64,000 nt of DNA from Immersiella caudata (GCA_030512335.1 JAULSU010000006.1:2046001-2110000); one strand, 5' to 3'. Positions 21,797-32,779 are shown, counted from the first letter of the stretch. Notes: generated by a model from the letters alone, not told the origin. Program-made: numbers and translations.

Positions 21797-22621
21797 ATGG
21801 CCTCCTCCTCTCTCCCCACCCACCGCACCCTGCTCAACTCCCTCCTCGACGCCATAGCCCGCATCCCCCTCCAATCACCACCAACAACCATCCCCATCAA
21901 AACCGAAGACAACAGCAAACCTCCAAACCAAAATCTAAACTCGTCAACAGAAAACGCCCTAACCCGAGTTCCCGCCACCCATCGCCACCTCTTGATAACC
22001 CTCCACGTCATCTTCCCTTCCATCCTCCTGCCCGCCCTAGACCTTCTAGATCGAAACCTCGTGGTGCGTCTTGTTCTAGACAATACACTTTCCAAGAGTG
22101 AAACGAAAGAGGAACCACCACCACAACAACCCAAAGCCAAAGCTAATAGCACAAGGTCGACGGAGGACCCACCGTCCTTCTACCTCGTTCACTCCGCGCA
22201 GACATCTAGCCACCCCCGGCGAAGACGGCGTGACGACGAGGGATCAGAATCAGGCAGAGGCACGGGGAAAGCGTACCTGGTAAGGCTTGGGGCATGGAAT
22301 TGTACCTGTGCGGCGTTTGCGTTTGCGGGGTTTCCTGTTGGGGGGCATGGGGACGGGAGTGAGATAGCTGGGGCTGGGGAGAGGGTAGATGGAGGGGATA
22401 AGATGCATGTTGATGTTGATGTTGATGTTGAGCCAGGGGGAGAACAGAGAGTATCGTTTGGAGGATTTACATTCGAAGATCGAACGGAGGAGGGGTTACC
22501 GGTTTGCAAGCATATTTTGGCGTGCTTGCTGGGGGAGAGATGGGGTGACGCGTTGGGAGGGCATTTGGTTGATAGGAGGGTAGGGAGAGAAGAGATGGCG
22601 GGGATTGTGGCTGATATCTGA
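21797..22621 (+). CDS. SWIM-domain protein, Sws1/Shu2/ZSWIM7-like
   Basis: A single exon encoding 274 aa. The segment ALDLLDRNLVVRLVL is followed by FYLVHSAQ, YLVRLGAWNCTCAAFAFAGF and CKHILACLLGERW. This order matches the ZSWIM7/Sws1 family, whose SWIM zinc site is CxC...CxH; here the ligands are C169, C171, C237 and H239. Sws1/Shu2 forms a complex with Rad51 paralogues and promotes Rad51 filament assembly in homologous recombination. The 65-residue gap between CxC and CxH is far longer than in human ZSWIM7 and is filled by a G/D-rich insert containing a VDVDVDVDVE repeat. A P/S/T-rich N-terminus adds further length. Convergent with rpn8. The SWIM motif is clear; the Sws1 assignment is inference from motif order. 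Confidence 0.72.
   Translation: MASSSLPTHRTLLNSLLDAIARIPLQSPPTTIPIKTEDNSKPPNQNLNSSTENALTRVPATHRHLLITLHVIFPSILLPALDLLDRNLVVRLVLDNTLSKSETKEEPPPQQPKAKANSTRSTEDPPSFYLVHSAQTSSHPRRRRRDDEGSESGRGTGKAYLVRLGAWNCTCAAFAFAGFPVGGHGDGSEIAGAGERVDGGDKMHVDVDVDVEPGGEQRVSFGGFTFEDRTEEGLPVCKHILACLLGERWGDALGGHLVDRRVGREEMAGIVADI
22407..22433. repeat. GTTGAT hexanucleotide tandem repeat inside the SWIM-protein gene
   Basis: About four copies of a 6-bp unit. It is in frame and encodes alternating Val-Asp between the zinc-ligand pairs. Confidence 0.85.
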
Positions 22622-22841
22622 ATGGCACTGGTCGTCGTCGGGGTTTGGCACTCTCAAATCAACATATCTTCAGCAATAACCGACTGCCATTCATGTGATA
22701 ATCCGGATGCAGACGTAACCCCAACGCCAAACCGGCCGGCCGCATTGCATAGTATTAACACGCCCGAGCAATTCCTCGAGCAGTCTATGAAGCTCTCGTA
22801 CACAGCGATCCCCACGGTACTTCTCGGCCCGTGTGGTTTGT

Positions 22842-24007
22842 CTATTTCTTCTTTTCTTTGGGCTCCTTCTCCTTGTCCCCACCTTCCTTGCCCTCGCCGT
22901 TGACGGCTGGGCTACCTTCCTTCTTATCACCCTCCTTGCCGCCGTTCTCACCCTCCTTCTTGGCGGCCTCCTTCTCCTCCTGTTGCTGCCTGTTCTGGAT
23001 CTTGTTCTCGATAAGATCGTGGAACGCTGTGATCGCCCGGATAAGACTGCTCAGGTAGATGGCCATGAGCTGGTCATTGGTCTTGATGCTCATCGCGTAC
23101 GAGAGCTCTGTGTCGGCTTTGCCGCCATTGACGCCTGAGCCCGACTTGGGCGTTGAAAGGTTCGGCAGAAGGTTGAAGACGTCCTGTAGGTTGCCAAGAA
23201 TGGCGTGGTTGACGGGCAGCTGGCCGTCAATGACTTTTTGGAGATAGGCTGAGATGTCTCGGAGCCTGAGATGGAGACCCTGGAGGGACTGGAGCTGGTT
23301 GGTGACGCGAGTTGAGAGGGTGCCGACGGCTACATCGCGGATGTCGCGCAAGAGATGCTCGACGCCGATCTCTTCTGCCTCCTCAGCCTCGATGATCGAA
23401 GGGGTGTGAACGAACGTCTTGGATGTGGTAGTGCCGTCCTAAACACCAGGGTCAGCGCCGGCTTGCGCAATCAGAAACAAATTCCTTACGTCCTTGATCT
23501 CCTCCACCGCGAAATATGCGTCTGTAGGGACGCCAGCCTCCTTTGGTTGGACATCAATAATAACCAGCAGCGGGTTGGGTGTGTAGCGCTTGAACAGCTC
23601 ATTGATCTCGAGGTCCGAGGCCCGAAGCTTGGGGCCGGAATGGTACCATCCTATTAACTTCTCTCGCGCATTGACCTTCTTGAACATGTCGTTCATCGAC
23701 TCGACGTAGTTGTGGTCGATGAACCACACTGAGGGGTCCTTGTCGTCCTCCTCGAACGGAACTGCGGTGCCATGTCAGCAAGGCTGCAAACAGCGCTTGA
23801 CCTCAAATTCTGCCTACCTGCGAAGCTGTTGGATACGCGCACATTTTTGCCGTCGTTCTGACCTAATAGCACACCAACTACCCGCTTGCTCTTGCTTGTG
23901 TTCGCCTCGGTGCGATTGTAGTGATCGACGACGGAGAGCAGCACCAGCGGCGCCACAGACACGCTGCGTGTCACCAGCGAGAGCGTTTCCGCAGTGGTGG
24001 TAGGCAT
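22842..24007 (-). CDS. rpn8: 26S proteasome regulatory subunit Rpn8 (MPN domain)
   Basis: Three minus-strand exons: 24007-23818, 23761-23490, 23438-22842, giving 352 aa. Rpn8 is a lid subunit of the 19S regulatory particle and the catalytically inactive partner of the deubiquitinase Rpn11. The MPN domain begins with VSVAPLVLLSVVDHYNR and contains VVGVLLGQNDG, VWFIDHNYVESM and LIGWYHSGPKLRASDLEIN. Family knowledge says Rpn8 lacks the full JAMM zinc motif. The C-terminal helical region (LLRDIRDVAVGTLSTRV) is followed by a highly charged K/E/G tail ending KEKEPKEKKK, typical of fungal and metazoan Rpn8. Divergent from the I9-inhibitor gene across 426 bp. Confidence 0.95.
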
Positions 24008-24433
24008 GACTGGCGTCGTATATTCAGAATGGATGCGCTCGGTGTGTTTGCGAGTTCATGCGATGGCGTGGGTAAAGCTGGACGCGGGTGTGGAATTCAC
24101 GGTATGGCGGCCCAGCTCTGCGTCGTAGTGGTTCAGCTGCCTGCGCGGGAGCTCTGCCAGGTTCCACCAGCCTTGCCTTAGGTAATCAGAATCCCTGGCC
24201 ATTTCCCGATTTGACCTTCCCATTTTGGGTTAAAGTCGTAACATGCCGCTCCACATTCGACCACTCCAGGACCCCCCGATCACGTTGCCCTCCATTCAAC
24301 TGTCGCTATCAATCGCTACCTCCCACCTCTTCGCCTTCTCGACCGGAAACATCGCGTCGTACGATTCTCAACGATTCCCGCAGTCGATACATACGCAAAC
24401 GACGATCCGAATACGCATTTACCACCCGCAGCC
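24008..24433. promoter_or_regulatory. Divergent promoter interval, rpn8 / I9-type inhibitor
   Basis: 426 bp between start codons, with no gene seen. The last ~120 bp before the inhibitor ATG are C/T-rich. Confidence 0.5.
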
Positions 24434-24788
24434 ATGAGACCGTTCACCTTTCTGATTGCGACGTTGTCGCTCTTTGCTGGCGTCATCGCTGTGGACATCC
24501 AGAAGAGCGTAATCATCAGCTACCCAGACACCACCCCAGACTCGGTTGTGGAGCAGGCCAAGAAGGCCATCATCGAGGGGGGCGGCATCATCACTCACGA
24601 ATATCATCTCATCAAGTAGGTCGAGCGCGGCACTCTCCGGTCTGTCGGGTATTCGTCTTACAGGTGCTGACACATGCGCTAGGGGGTTTGCGGCCAAGGT
24701 TGGAGAGAAGGCACTCGACACGATCGCCGCCTGGGGGAAAGAGTACAATGCGCTCATTGAAGAGGATCAGATTGTCAAGGGCCTGTAG
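24434..24788 (+). CDS. Small secreted peptidase-inhibitor-like protein (inhibitor I9 fold)
   Basis: Two exons, 24434-24615 and 24683-24788, giving 95 aa. The first ~19 residues (MRPFTFLIATLSLFAGVIA) form a plain signal peptide. The mature part DIQKSVIISYPDTTPDSVVEQ...GGIITHEYHLIKGFAAKV...EDQIV matches the inhibitor I9 / subtilisin-propeptide fold, including the typical VIEEDQIV-type C-terminal strand. Yeast Pbi2 (IB2), an inhibitor of vacuolar proteinase B, has the same fold but lacks a signal peptide. The likely role is to inhibit or chaperone a serine protease in the secretory path, vacuole or outside the cell. The intron is 67 bp and the join KGF restores a conserved codon. The fold call is good; the target is unknown. 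Confidence 0.82.
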
Positions 24789-26051
24789 ATGGACGTCTTG
24801 ACTTGATGAAGGAGCAGCGAGAGGGCGGCTAGTCACAGCGGAACTGGAAGGCTGCCCCGCTGCGAACGATGAGAGGGGCGTGGTACTCCGCTACGAAAAT
24901 GCCTATGGACGATGAATTTCTGGAATAGACGGTTGGCGTTGAGGTGGAGGCGTCCGATGCTGTTTTCCTGGATTGATGCTCTTGGCTCGATTTGATGGTA
25001 CATGCGGTCCTGGAACTCTACGGTCATTACAGAAATCACAATACTTTTTCTCCTGAACATCTAATCATAAGAGTTGTGGCAGACTTGAACAACAGAGTAA
25101 CGGCTGTGGATATATCCCTAGGGTGGGCGTGTCTCAGCTCCTTTGGACTGCCCAACACCCGACGCAACAGGCACGTTGCTTCGGACAATAAGAGCGTGGT
25201 TCACTGGGCTCGCAAACCGCTTTTCTCGTCAAGTATTTGCCGCTCTCCAACCCCCATCGAAATGTAAAAGCAGCAGCAGTCCTTCGAAGGAGATTCGCGG
25301 CTACTCGCTCATCTCGAAGTTGGTCTCGATTGAGATGAGTGGCACATACCGAGGTTGTGCAACCCCGCTGTCCTGCAGGGCCGTGGTTGCGCATCTCGGA
25401 GACAAATAACACGCGAAGAACACATATGCCCGATGCTTTATTCGGAGAATGGCCTTGAACACGGAAATTGATACCTATACCTATAACGATACATGAATTG
25501 TTAAGCTCAATATCAACGATGGCTGAATGCAAGTGGGATCCCGTGGCGGGGAGAGTCAGAAAGACAGGGGCGAGTGCGCCAGACCTGCAGCGGCCTTGCA
25601 TGAAGTGGGGGCAATTGGGGAAGCTAATCGATAAGCCCCAAGCTTCAACTGCTTGCATTGATGGGAGTCGCCTATGGCGTCGAAACCACGTCTGGTCGGG
25701 AAACAATGCCTTGTATCCAGCACAGTCTCTTTCAACGCCGAATATGAAACACGAGAGTCCCGGCTGAGATCCTAGACAGAAAACTTCATGAAAGTCTCTT
25801 TTAAAGCCATGCTTTGCTGCTCGCCCCTTTCATTGTCCTGACACAATTCCTACTTCGAGGCCCTGGATTGACACCTGGCTCCCTGACACCAAGCACGAGC
25901 ACGCGGTTCTTCGCGCACACCTAGCACGACACGACAGCCGCCCACGCAGGACTCTCCGAATATTGCATACCGCCACCCTCTGTACAACACCCCCACGGGA
26001 GCTCACACCGAAACTCTCCTGGGCAAGTCGCGCGCCGACCGTCGTGTCACG
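24789..26051. other. Intergenic region upstream of hookA-like gene
   Basis: 1.26 kb with no convincing gene. ORFs on either strand (for example 25134-25706 minus) have no recognisable motif or intron structure. It probably holds the 3' UTR of the inhibitor gene and the hookA promoter and leader. Confidence 0.45.
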
Positions 26052-28952
26052 ATGACGCAGTTCACCACCTCAGAGCAGGCTGCGCTATTGCGATGGCTCA
26101 ACACATTCGAAAGCCATCGGAAAGCCATATCCCTTGCGGACCTCCAAGATGGCATCATACTGGGCCAGACGCTCGAGCAGATGTTGGGGGCGCGGTTCCA
26201 GAGCTCCAGCCTCATCCCGCACCCTTCCTCGCGCGACGAGAACAAGCACAACCTCGAGATTGTCTACCGTGGCTTGGCGAGCTTCCTCCGCGAGGATAAC
26301 CCCTATCTTGCGACTTCTCCCTCTGAGTTTCGAACAATCGCCGAAAATCCCGACGACAATGCGATGTGCGAGTTCCTGTCCGCTTTCTTGGCAGCCGCCT
26401 GCCTGGGAAGTCTGAACCGGATATACGTCCCCAAGATCATGACGCTCGACACGTCTTCTCAAAAAGAGATTGCTAGTATCATCAACCATTTGAACGATCT
26501 TAAGGCGGATAGGGAAAACCGGGCGCTAGATGGCGATGTCCCGCAAGAGGGATACGACGAATCACTCGACTATCATACCCTCAGAGACCCCGACCTTATG
26601 GAGGAGGAGCTCTTCCAAATAAAGGAGAAGTATGAAACGCTCAAGAAGCAAAATGCCGACCTTCAGTCTCGAATTGACAAGCTTCTCGACACCCGGGAAG
26701 CCGTTCTGCACGATCTCCGCGTCGCTCAGGACGAGCTCACCGCGGAGAGGCGCGCTCGGGGCAGTGATGCATCCAGCGCAGTCCGGGACCTGCGAAACGA
26801 ACTCCGGGAGAAGATGGCAGAGATTGATCGCCTGGAGGACTTGTACCAAAAGGAAACCCTGCGCGCTGTGAGGTTTGAGAAGGAGAACGAGGCGCTCCGT
26901 GCGAAGGCCGAGCGCCTCAAAGACTTTGAAGACAAGGTCCTTCTTCTCGAGCACGAGACAAAGCAACAGCAGCAGCAAATCAAGGGCCTGGAGAATTACA
27001 AGAAAAAGGCCCAGGATCTCACGGTCATTCAACAAAGAAACCGGGTTCTCGACGAGCAGATCATGCAACTCGAGCAAGATTTGAAAGAGTTTGAAGAGTT
27101 GAAGCTGTCCAACAGGAGGCTGCAGAAGGAGATTGAGGAGAAGGCAAAGGTCCTCGCCAATAACGAGCAGGAGATTATCTACACCATTCAGTCAAAGAAC
27201 GTTCTGCAGGATACTAACGAGGAGTTGAAACGGCGGCTCGAGTACTTGGAATCCAAGCGCCAACTCGATGAGAGCACCATAAAGGAGCTCCAAGAGCAAC
27301 TCCAGCTTGCCGACGTTCCCCAGACAATCTCTCATAGCCCGGGCGCAAGTACCTCCCAGTTTAACTTGGAGCAGGAGCTCGAGACTACATCGGGCCCGGT
27401 GGTAGCCCTCCGGGTGGAACTCTCGAGACTCAAGGCCGAGAACAATGTACTGCGAAATAACATGACCGTGGCTTCTGAGAACGAGAAGCTTCGCGGTGAG
27501 CTTGAAAATGCTAATCAGAAGGTAAACCACTACCGGCTGCAGGCAACAGAAGCCATGGAGAAGCAGGCTGTCTCGCAAGAGCAAATCAACGCCATGATCA
27601 CTGGCGCAACATCAGAAGAGTCAGTTCTAAGAATCAATGCTGCTTTAAATGTTGCTGGACTCGATCCGCTCATGCCAAGTTTCTTTAGGACCGCTGCCTT
27701 TGTCAACATGCGACGCGGGTTGCTCGAAACGTCGGAGCAGGTTGAGACGTACCGAAAGCGGGTTCAAGAGCTCGAGAGGGCTACCGCTGACAAGGAGCGC
27801 GAGCTCATCCACGCCAAAACTGACCGTAAGCTACAGACGTTCAAAAGCCATATGAAGTGGCTAAAGCGCCAGGAACCGGACCTTGCTAACCTGAGTTATG
27901 GCCTAGTCAACGCCATCGGCGAGGAGCAAGCATCAGCACTCGCTGCTCTCAAAACGTCGGACCAGCTTATCTCCGAGTCTCTCAAGACGGAGCTGGAGGC
28001 AACGCGCAAGAAGCTCGCTCAGAAATCGTTCGAACTCGACGAGATGAAGGAGCAGCTTATGAGCGCCTTGGTGTCCAAGGATAAACTCCGAAGACAACTC
28101 GATGACGCCATCGCCTCCACTCCCACCGGCCAGCCCACTCCTGAGGAGACTCCCAAGGGCAAGAAGGAGGACCCCGAGAAGGTGGAGAAGTTGAAGGCTG
28201 CTCTCCGACAAAAAATCGAGGTAGGCAACGATCCTAACAGCCTAGACTCTCCCTACCTCGCCTACAAGCTGGGGTACCGTCTTCGTGAGATGCCGATCAG
28301 TCCAAAAGCTACACCAGAGCCTCCCTCTCCATCGTCTTCCGAAAAGTCGGTGGCAAGGTGCAGGGCGATGTAGACGGTTCTCCCGCGGACAACACCCACC
28401 GCCCCTTTCCCTTCAGCTTTGAGCGCCCGCTAACAAACATTTAGCAACTCGAGAAATCCGAGCAAGAGAAATACGAGTTGCAACGGCGTCTCAAGGCTGC
28501 TGAAAGCGGAGGGGCATATGCAGCCCAAAAGGTACGTTTCTCCATGATGATTCTCCTGCCAACAAATATGAAAGAAATACCCAAATTCCATGTCCAATTC
28601 CAATTCGTTGAAGCCTGTACCGTCGTTGAAAATACCCTCACGGGGCGCCACCCTGTCTATTGATGGTGTCAACAATCTTACTTGCACTAAACTAACTGCC
28701 CCTAGGCTGCATATGACCAGGAGATTAAAACTTTGCGGCGCGAGAACATGATGATAACAACGGCTTGGTATGATATTACCAGCCGCCTGCAAAGCAACCA
28801 TGTGGTCCTCCAAAGGAGGCATGACGCGCCGAAGAGCTGGCTGAACAAGCAGAGGCAGATGGTGAATGGTAAGCTGAATGCCATTTCTTTTTTCCTCATA
28901 CTCAGAAGAACAAGCGTACTAAGCTCTTATCACAGCTACACCTCGGAGATAG
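26052..28952 (+). CDS. hookA: Hook-family dynein adaptor (HookA)
   Basis: Four exons: 26052-28220, 28445-28531, 28706-28868, 28936-28952, giving 811 aa. The N-terminal Hook domain (calponin-homology-like, about residues 1-150) starts MTQFTTSEQAALLRWLNTF and includes the segment LADLQDGIILGQTLEQM. A very long coiled coil covers residues ~170-710. The C-terminal block (LKAAESGGAYAAQK, SRLQSNHVVLQRRH, APKSWLNKQRQMVNATPRR) is spread over three short exons. In Aspergillus, HookA links early endosomes to dynein-dynactin through FTS/FHIP. Reading through the first intron would give an alternative tail (ending at 28373), but splicing at GTAGGC 28221 to TAG 28444 restores the conserved C-terminus, so I prefer it. 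Convergent with adk1. Confidence 0.88.
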
Positions 28953-29853
28953 GGCCTCGATGCGTAGTTTCATTATGGCCTGAACACCTCTTCGGCATTG
29001 CTCGCACTGGTTTGGATCAAGGATCTTCCCAGACGGTGACTGGCACGGCTCAGCATGGCATGGCGCGGTGATCTGTTCTTCACCGCTCGCTTCTTCCCTC
29101 CTCGCTCAGGTGGTCCTCTACATGACTACAGCATAGCACGGTGTGGGTGGGCTTCGATCATTATTTTCCTTTCTGCTTATATACGGCTAGGTTGCCCCTT
29201 TAATCATTCCTGTTGGTTTTCTAACCCCACAGCCAGCGCTGGATGCAGGCGGGGACGTGTTGATTAGGAAGCAGACGCATGGCGAGGAAGTTTGAAGTTT
29301 AGACGGTAGGGAGGATTGGTGTTTTCATTCTACGCCTTTTTCAGAATACCCAACGACCATGATGGCCATGTTAGATAGACTTTTGGTTCTTCTTGCTGTC
29401 GGAGGCGAAGCAGACGATGAACGATTAGGGAAGAAGCAGATTTTGATTAGCTCCCCTCAGAGACGGGACACATCCTTGCCAAGTTATCAATGCAAACGGA
29501 TAACACTGCTCGATTCTCGTCTCTCAGGATAACGGTGTGATTAGAATACATACAGGGGTCGTAATCAAAGGAGGCGGGCAATTGTACAGAGGTAGTACAG
29601 CTTTTTCGTTCCCATGGCATCCCATTCCCTTTTCAACCTCCCAGCCGGGCACTTGGCCGATCACTGAACCATCCCGCTATCCGGTAGCTCCCAGTCTGGA
29701 AGCCCTGTTCCAGAACTCCGAAGACCGACCAGAACCCAGTTAAACATTATAGCCATTGAATTTTGCGCATGGTCCATTGAACCTAGTTGAAGATCAAGGC
29801 CGGGCAAAATACAAAACTAAGTCTACTTCCTCCGGCCGCAGATCCTCGCCCGA
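28953..29853. other. Intergenic, hookA to adk1 (convergent)
   Basis: 900 bp between convergent genes with no gene seen; presumably the two 3' UTRs. Confidence 0.45.
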
Positions 29854-30894
29854 CTACGAGCGGGCTGCGAGCTTGTCGAGGATACCGCTGCCAGCCGAGC
29901 TGGCCTTGGCCTTATCACCGTCAAAGATGGCCAAAAGGCTCTTCCACACCTGGCCGGGCTCCTGGCTAGCATCAACGGCCTTCCAAATGCCCGTCTTTTG
30001 GTAATAGCTGACGACCGGGGTGGTCTGCTTGTGATACGTCGCGAGGCGCTTCTTGAGGGCCTCGGCGTTGTCGTCGCTGCGCTGGATCAGGGGCTCGCCG
30101 GTGACGTCGTCAGTCATGGGCTTCTTGGGAGGGTTGAAGGTGGCGTGGTACGAACGGCCGCTCGCGGGGTGCACGAGACGACCCGTAATGCGCGCAACGA
30201 GGAGCGCGTCGTCGATCTGGAGCTCGATGGCGTGTTGGAGGGTTTGCTTGCGCTCGCGGAGCATGGCGTCGAGGCCCTCAGCCTGGGGCACGGTGCGGGG
30301 GAAGCCATCGAGGATGAAGCTGCAAGAAGACTAGGTTAGTACGGTCAAGTCTGACTGACGGCGTCAGGGGGGAGTGGAAGAAACATACCCGCCCTTGCAC
30401 TCCAGGTTGTTGTCGAGCTCCTCCTTGATCATGCCAATGACAATATCATCACTGACGAGGCCACCCTGGTCCATGATCTTCTTGGCCTCCCGACCGAGGG
30501 GAGTCTTCTTGGCGACCTGGGACCGCAGCATGTCACCAGTGGCCTGCATGAGTTCGTCAGCATCCCGGGGCGCATTCTGCTGTACAAGAGTGTCAGGCTC
30601 CGGCCAATTGGCTTACCAGATGGCAGCAGTTGAACTTCTCCTTGATCTTGGGGGCCTGGGTTCCCTTGCCTGCGCGCGACAAAGCCGCGGGTTAGCTTCG
30701 TTCGTGCGTCCCTAACGCGAACCGGAGGGGGGAGCGGTACCGGCACCGGGAGGTCCGATGAGCAGCATGCGGATCTCCTCTGTTGTCCTCGCTGGGGGGC
30801 TGCCGCCTTGCCTGGTCTCCAGGGCTTTTACACGGCCCTCGATGCTGTCGATAATGCCTTGCAAGCGCTTGACTTCGTCGTCGAGGTAGCCCAT
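29854..30894 (-). CDS. adk1: Adenylate kinase (Adk1)
   Basis: Four minus-strand exons: 30894-30741, 30669-30617, 30543-30389, 30319-29854, giving 275 aa. Adenylate kinase equilibrates ATP + AMP with 2 ADP. The P-loop GPPGAGKGTQAPK spans the first splice junction; further family motifs are HLATGDMLR, GGLVSDDIVIGMI, ILDGFPRT, the LID segment GRLVHPASGRSYHATFNPPK, and TGEPLIQRSDDNAEALKKRL. It belongs to the long (AK2-like) class with a full LID. The chosen ATG gives an N-terminal coiled-coil-like extension (MGYLDDEVKRLQGIIDSIEG) before the P-loop domain. Upstream the frame stays open for 109 codons without any ATG (see findings). Yeast Adk1 is cytosolic and in the mitochondrial intermembrane space. 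Confidence 0.94.
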
Positions 30895-31876
30895 CTTGAA
30901 TTCGGTTGCGACTAGCGGCGAAACGACCGGACCAAGGCCTTTGGTGACAGAATGAGGGGCTTCAGGAACCACGTATAAGTCTGGGAGCGTCGACGGGCGG
31001 TGACCGAAGGCGAATTGACCGAGAGTCGGCGAGAGGATGGATGTCGCGAAAGTTAGAGGTTGAAGTGTCGGGTGGACGGGAATTTGACGAACTTGGCTGG
31101 CGATTTTTTTAGAGGCGCCGATTCCAGGCTGGCAGGAACAAGGGTGCAGGGATGGAACAACAGGCTGCGACAGGACAGCGCGATGCAGCGGCTTTTTTGG
31201 GACACCTTGGGGCGCGTGCACTGCTGTTGGAAATGTTTCAATTGTCTCTACTCAACTACACATGTTACAATTAAGGATATCCCCTTACATCCACACAACT
31301 CGTCTCTCATTCTCTTAAACTAGAGCCTCCTACATCATCGTGGAAAGTCTGATGGACGCCATGGTCGGCTAGTCCTTCCATGATGCCATGGCCAAGTTCC
31401 TTCCCTCCGAGGTACTTCGGCAAGGGAGCAGTCTCGCCGCAAATCAGCAACCTCCACCCGGCAGCTCGGGTGAATGGGAGTCGCACTGGAGCCAGGATTG
31501 TCTTAGCGCGAATGTGGCGTCATCACCGACGCCCCTAACCCTGGATGTTGAACTCGCGTGGCCGACATCTCTGCATGTGGGAGTCCTCTCAAAGAAATAG
31601 AAGAGACGATCCTTGAACGGAGACAGACAGTAGAGAGATATGTTGAACTCGTCACGGGAAAGGAGTACAAGGTGCTTCTTGGCGCAGGCATGGTAAGCAA
31701 TAGCAGACCTGCACGGCGGACCTTGCCGCTGTTGACTCGGAAGACCGCATATCCTCCCATTGCGATACCGACAGCTACTGACCCCCATACACGCCGACCC
31801 CTGGCTTCAATCACCACTCAAATGCTCCTGAACACCGTGATGATGTTGAGAAGGCAAGCCATAAATGAAACACAAC
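30895..31876. other. Intergenic upstream of adk1, to the unknown minus-strand gene
   Basis: About 980 bp. The half next to adk1 is an open leader in the adk1 frame. Short ORFs at 31503-31920 on both strands show no family I know and begin with non-ATG codons or lack clear structure. I call no gene. Confidence 0.4.
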
Positions 31877-32779
31877 TCAGCCTTTTGCACTTCCTGGTAT
31901 ACTGCCTGGAACACTGGTAGAAGCGCTCTCGTCATCCCCTTCGGCCCAAACATCCTTGCTCTCCTGCTCGACTGCACGCATAGCCATAGCTACCTCCTCC
32001 AGCTTGGCCACTACATCTAGAACTCCCTGGTTTACCCGCTGAAAGTACCGGTCGTTGGCCTCTCGCCTCTTCCTTGCGAGCAAGATATCGACAGCCGTCT
32101 CCTCTTCCAGCTTCTGGCCCAGCCTCTCTGTTCCTCCCACGCCCATCCCGCTACTACCAGGCCTGGCACTACCAGTCCCAGCTGTGCTCTTCGCCCCATC
32201 CGTTACGGCTGCACCTCCAGCCTCACTCTTCCCCGCACCCTCGCCGGCACCCTCCGTGCCCGAAGGCGGAGGTTTGGCATTACCGCTGCTGATCGTCTCG
32301 ATGGCGTCGTCAGCCTCGCTCCGCGCCCACGCCTGCGCCAGTGCAATTTGAGCCGACCGCAGCTCGCTCAGCTTCCGCTCGTGATCCGGCCCAAACACCC
32401 GCGTGCCGCCCGTGGCAGAGAGCTCTACCTCCTCGAGCGTCGCCTGCATCTCCGCCCAGAGCGCATCCGTCCTATCGGTTGCGCGCGTGGATTCGCCGCG
32501 AGGCAGCTGAAGGGGAAGGTTGAGGTTGAGAGTAGGCGGGCCCGCGGCAGCCTTGGGGCTGCGAACCGGAGAGGTGAGCGCTGAGGGATCGCCGCGGAGG
32601 AGGGATCCACCCCGGCCTCCCAAGACCGAACCGGATGCGCCGCCCGGCTGGCCTGGTGGTGAAGACATGCCTGGTGCATTGATTCCGGGAAGTGAGATGT
32701 GGGATGGCGATGGTGAAGGGAAGAACAGCGCCGGCGGCGCTCGGGAATCTTTGGCCTTCCCTTTTTCGAGTTGAGACAT
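31877..32779 (-). CDS. Unrecognised S/P/G-rich protein, conserved-looking core
   Basis: A single exon encoding 300 aa from ATG 32779. The first ~100 residues are low complexity (S, P, G) with LSP/TSP sites. Residues ~105-155 form a likely helical block (DALWAEMQATLEEVELSA ... HERKLSELRSAQIALAQAWA). A Gly/Ala/Ser-rich linker follows. The C-terminus has a second helical block (TAVDILLARKRREANDRYF, GVLDVVAKLEEVAMAMRAVE) and an acidic/serine tail. The two charged blocks separated by disorder suggest a scaffold or complex subunit, but I recognise no family. The ordered, well-composed helices make it a real gene. Divergent from rps23 across 439 bp. Confidence 0.72.
   Translation of the reverse strand: MSQLEKGKAKDSRAPPALFFPSPSPSHISLPGINAPGMSSPPGQPGGASGSVLGGRGGSLLRGDPSALTSPVRSPKAAAGPPTLNLNLPLQLPRGESTRATDRTDALWAEMQATLEEVELSATGGTRVFGPDHERKLSELRSAQIALAQAWARSEADDAIETISSGNAKPPPSGTEGAGEGAGKSEAGGAAVTDGAKSTAGTGSARPGSSGMGVGGTERLGQKLEEETAVDILLARKRREANDRYFQRVNQGVLDVVAKLEEVAMAMRAVEQESKDVWAEGDDESASTSVPGSIPGSAKG

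Noticed and set aside
25134..25706. 190-codon minus-strand ORF upstream of hookA
   Set aside because: Irregular composition, no domain, and it lies in the expected hookA leader and promoter.
31503..31920. Overlapping short ORFs on both strands (about 100-120 codons)
   Set aside because: A hydrophobic stretch on the minus strand looked like a small mitochondrial protein, but its frame begins at GTG and no consistent exon structure could be built.
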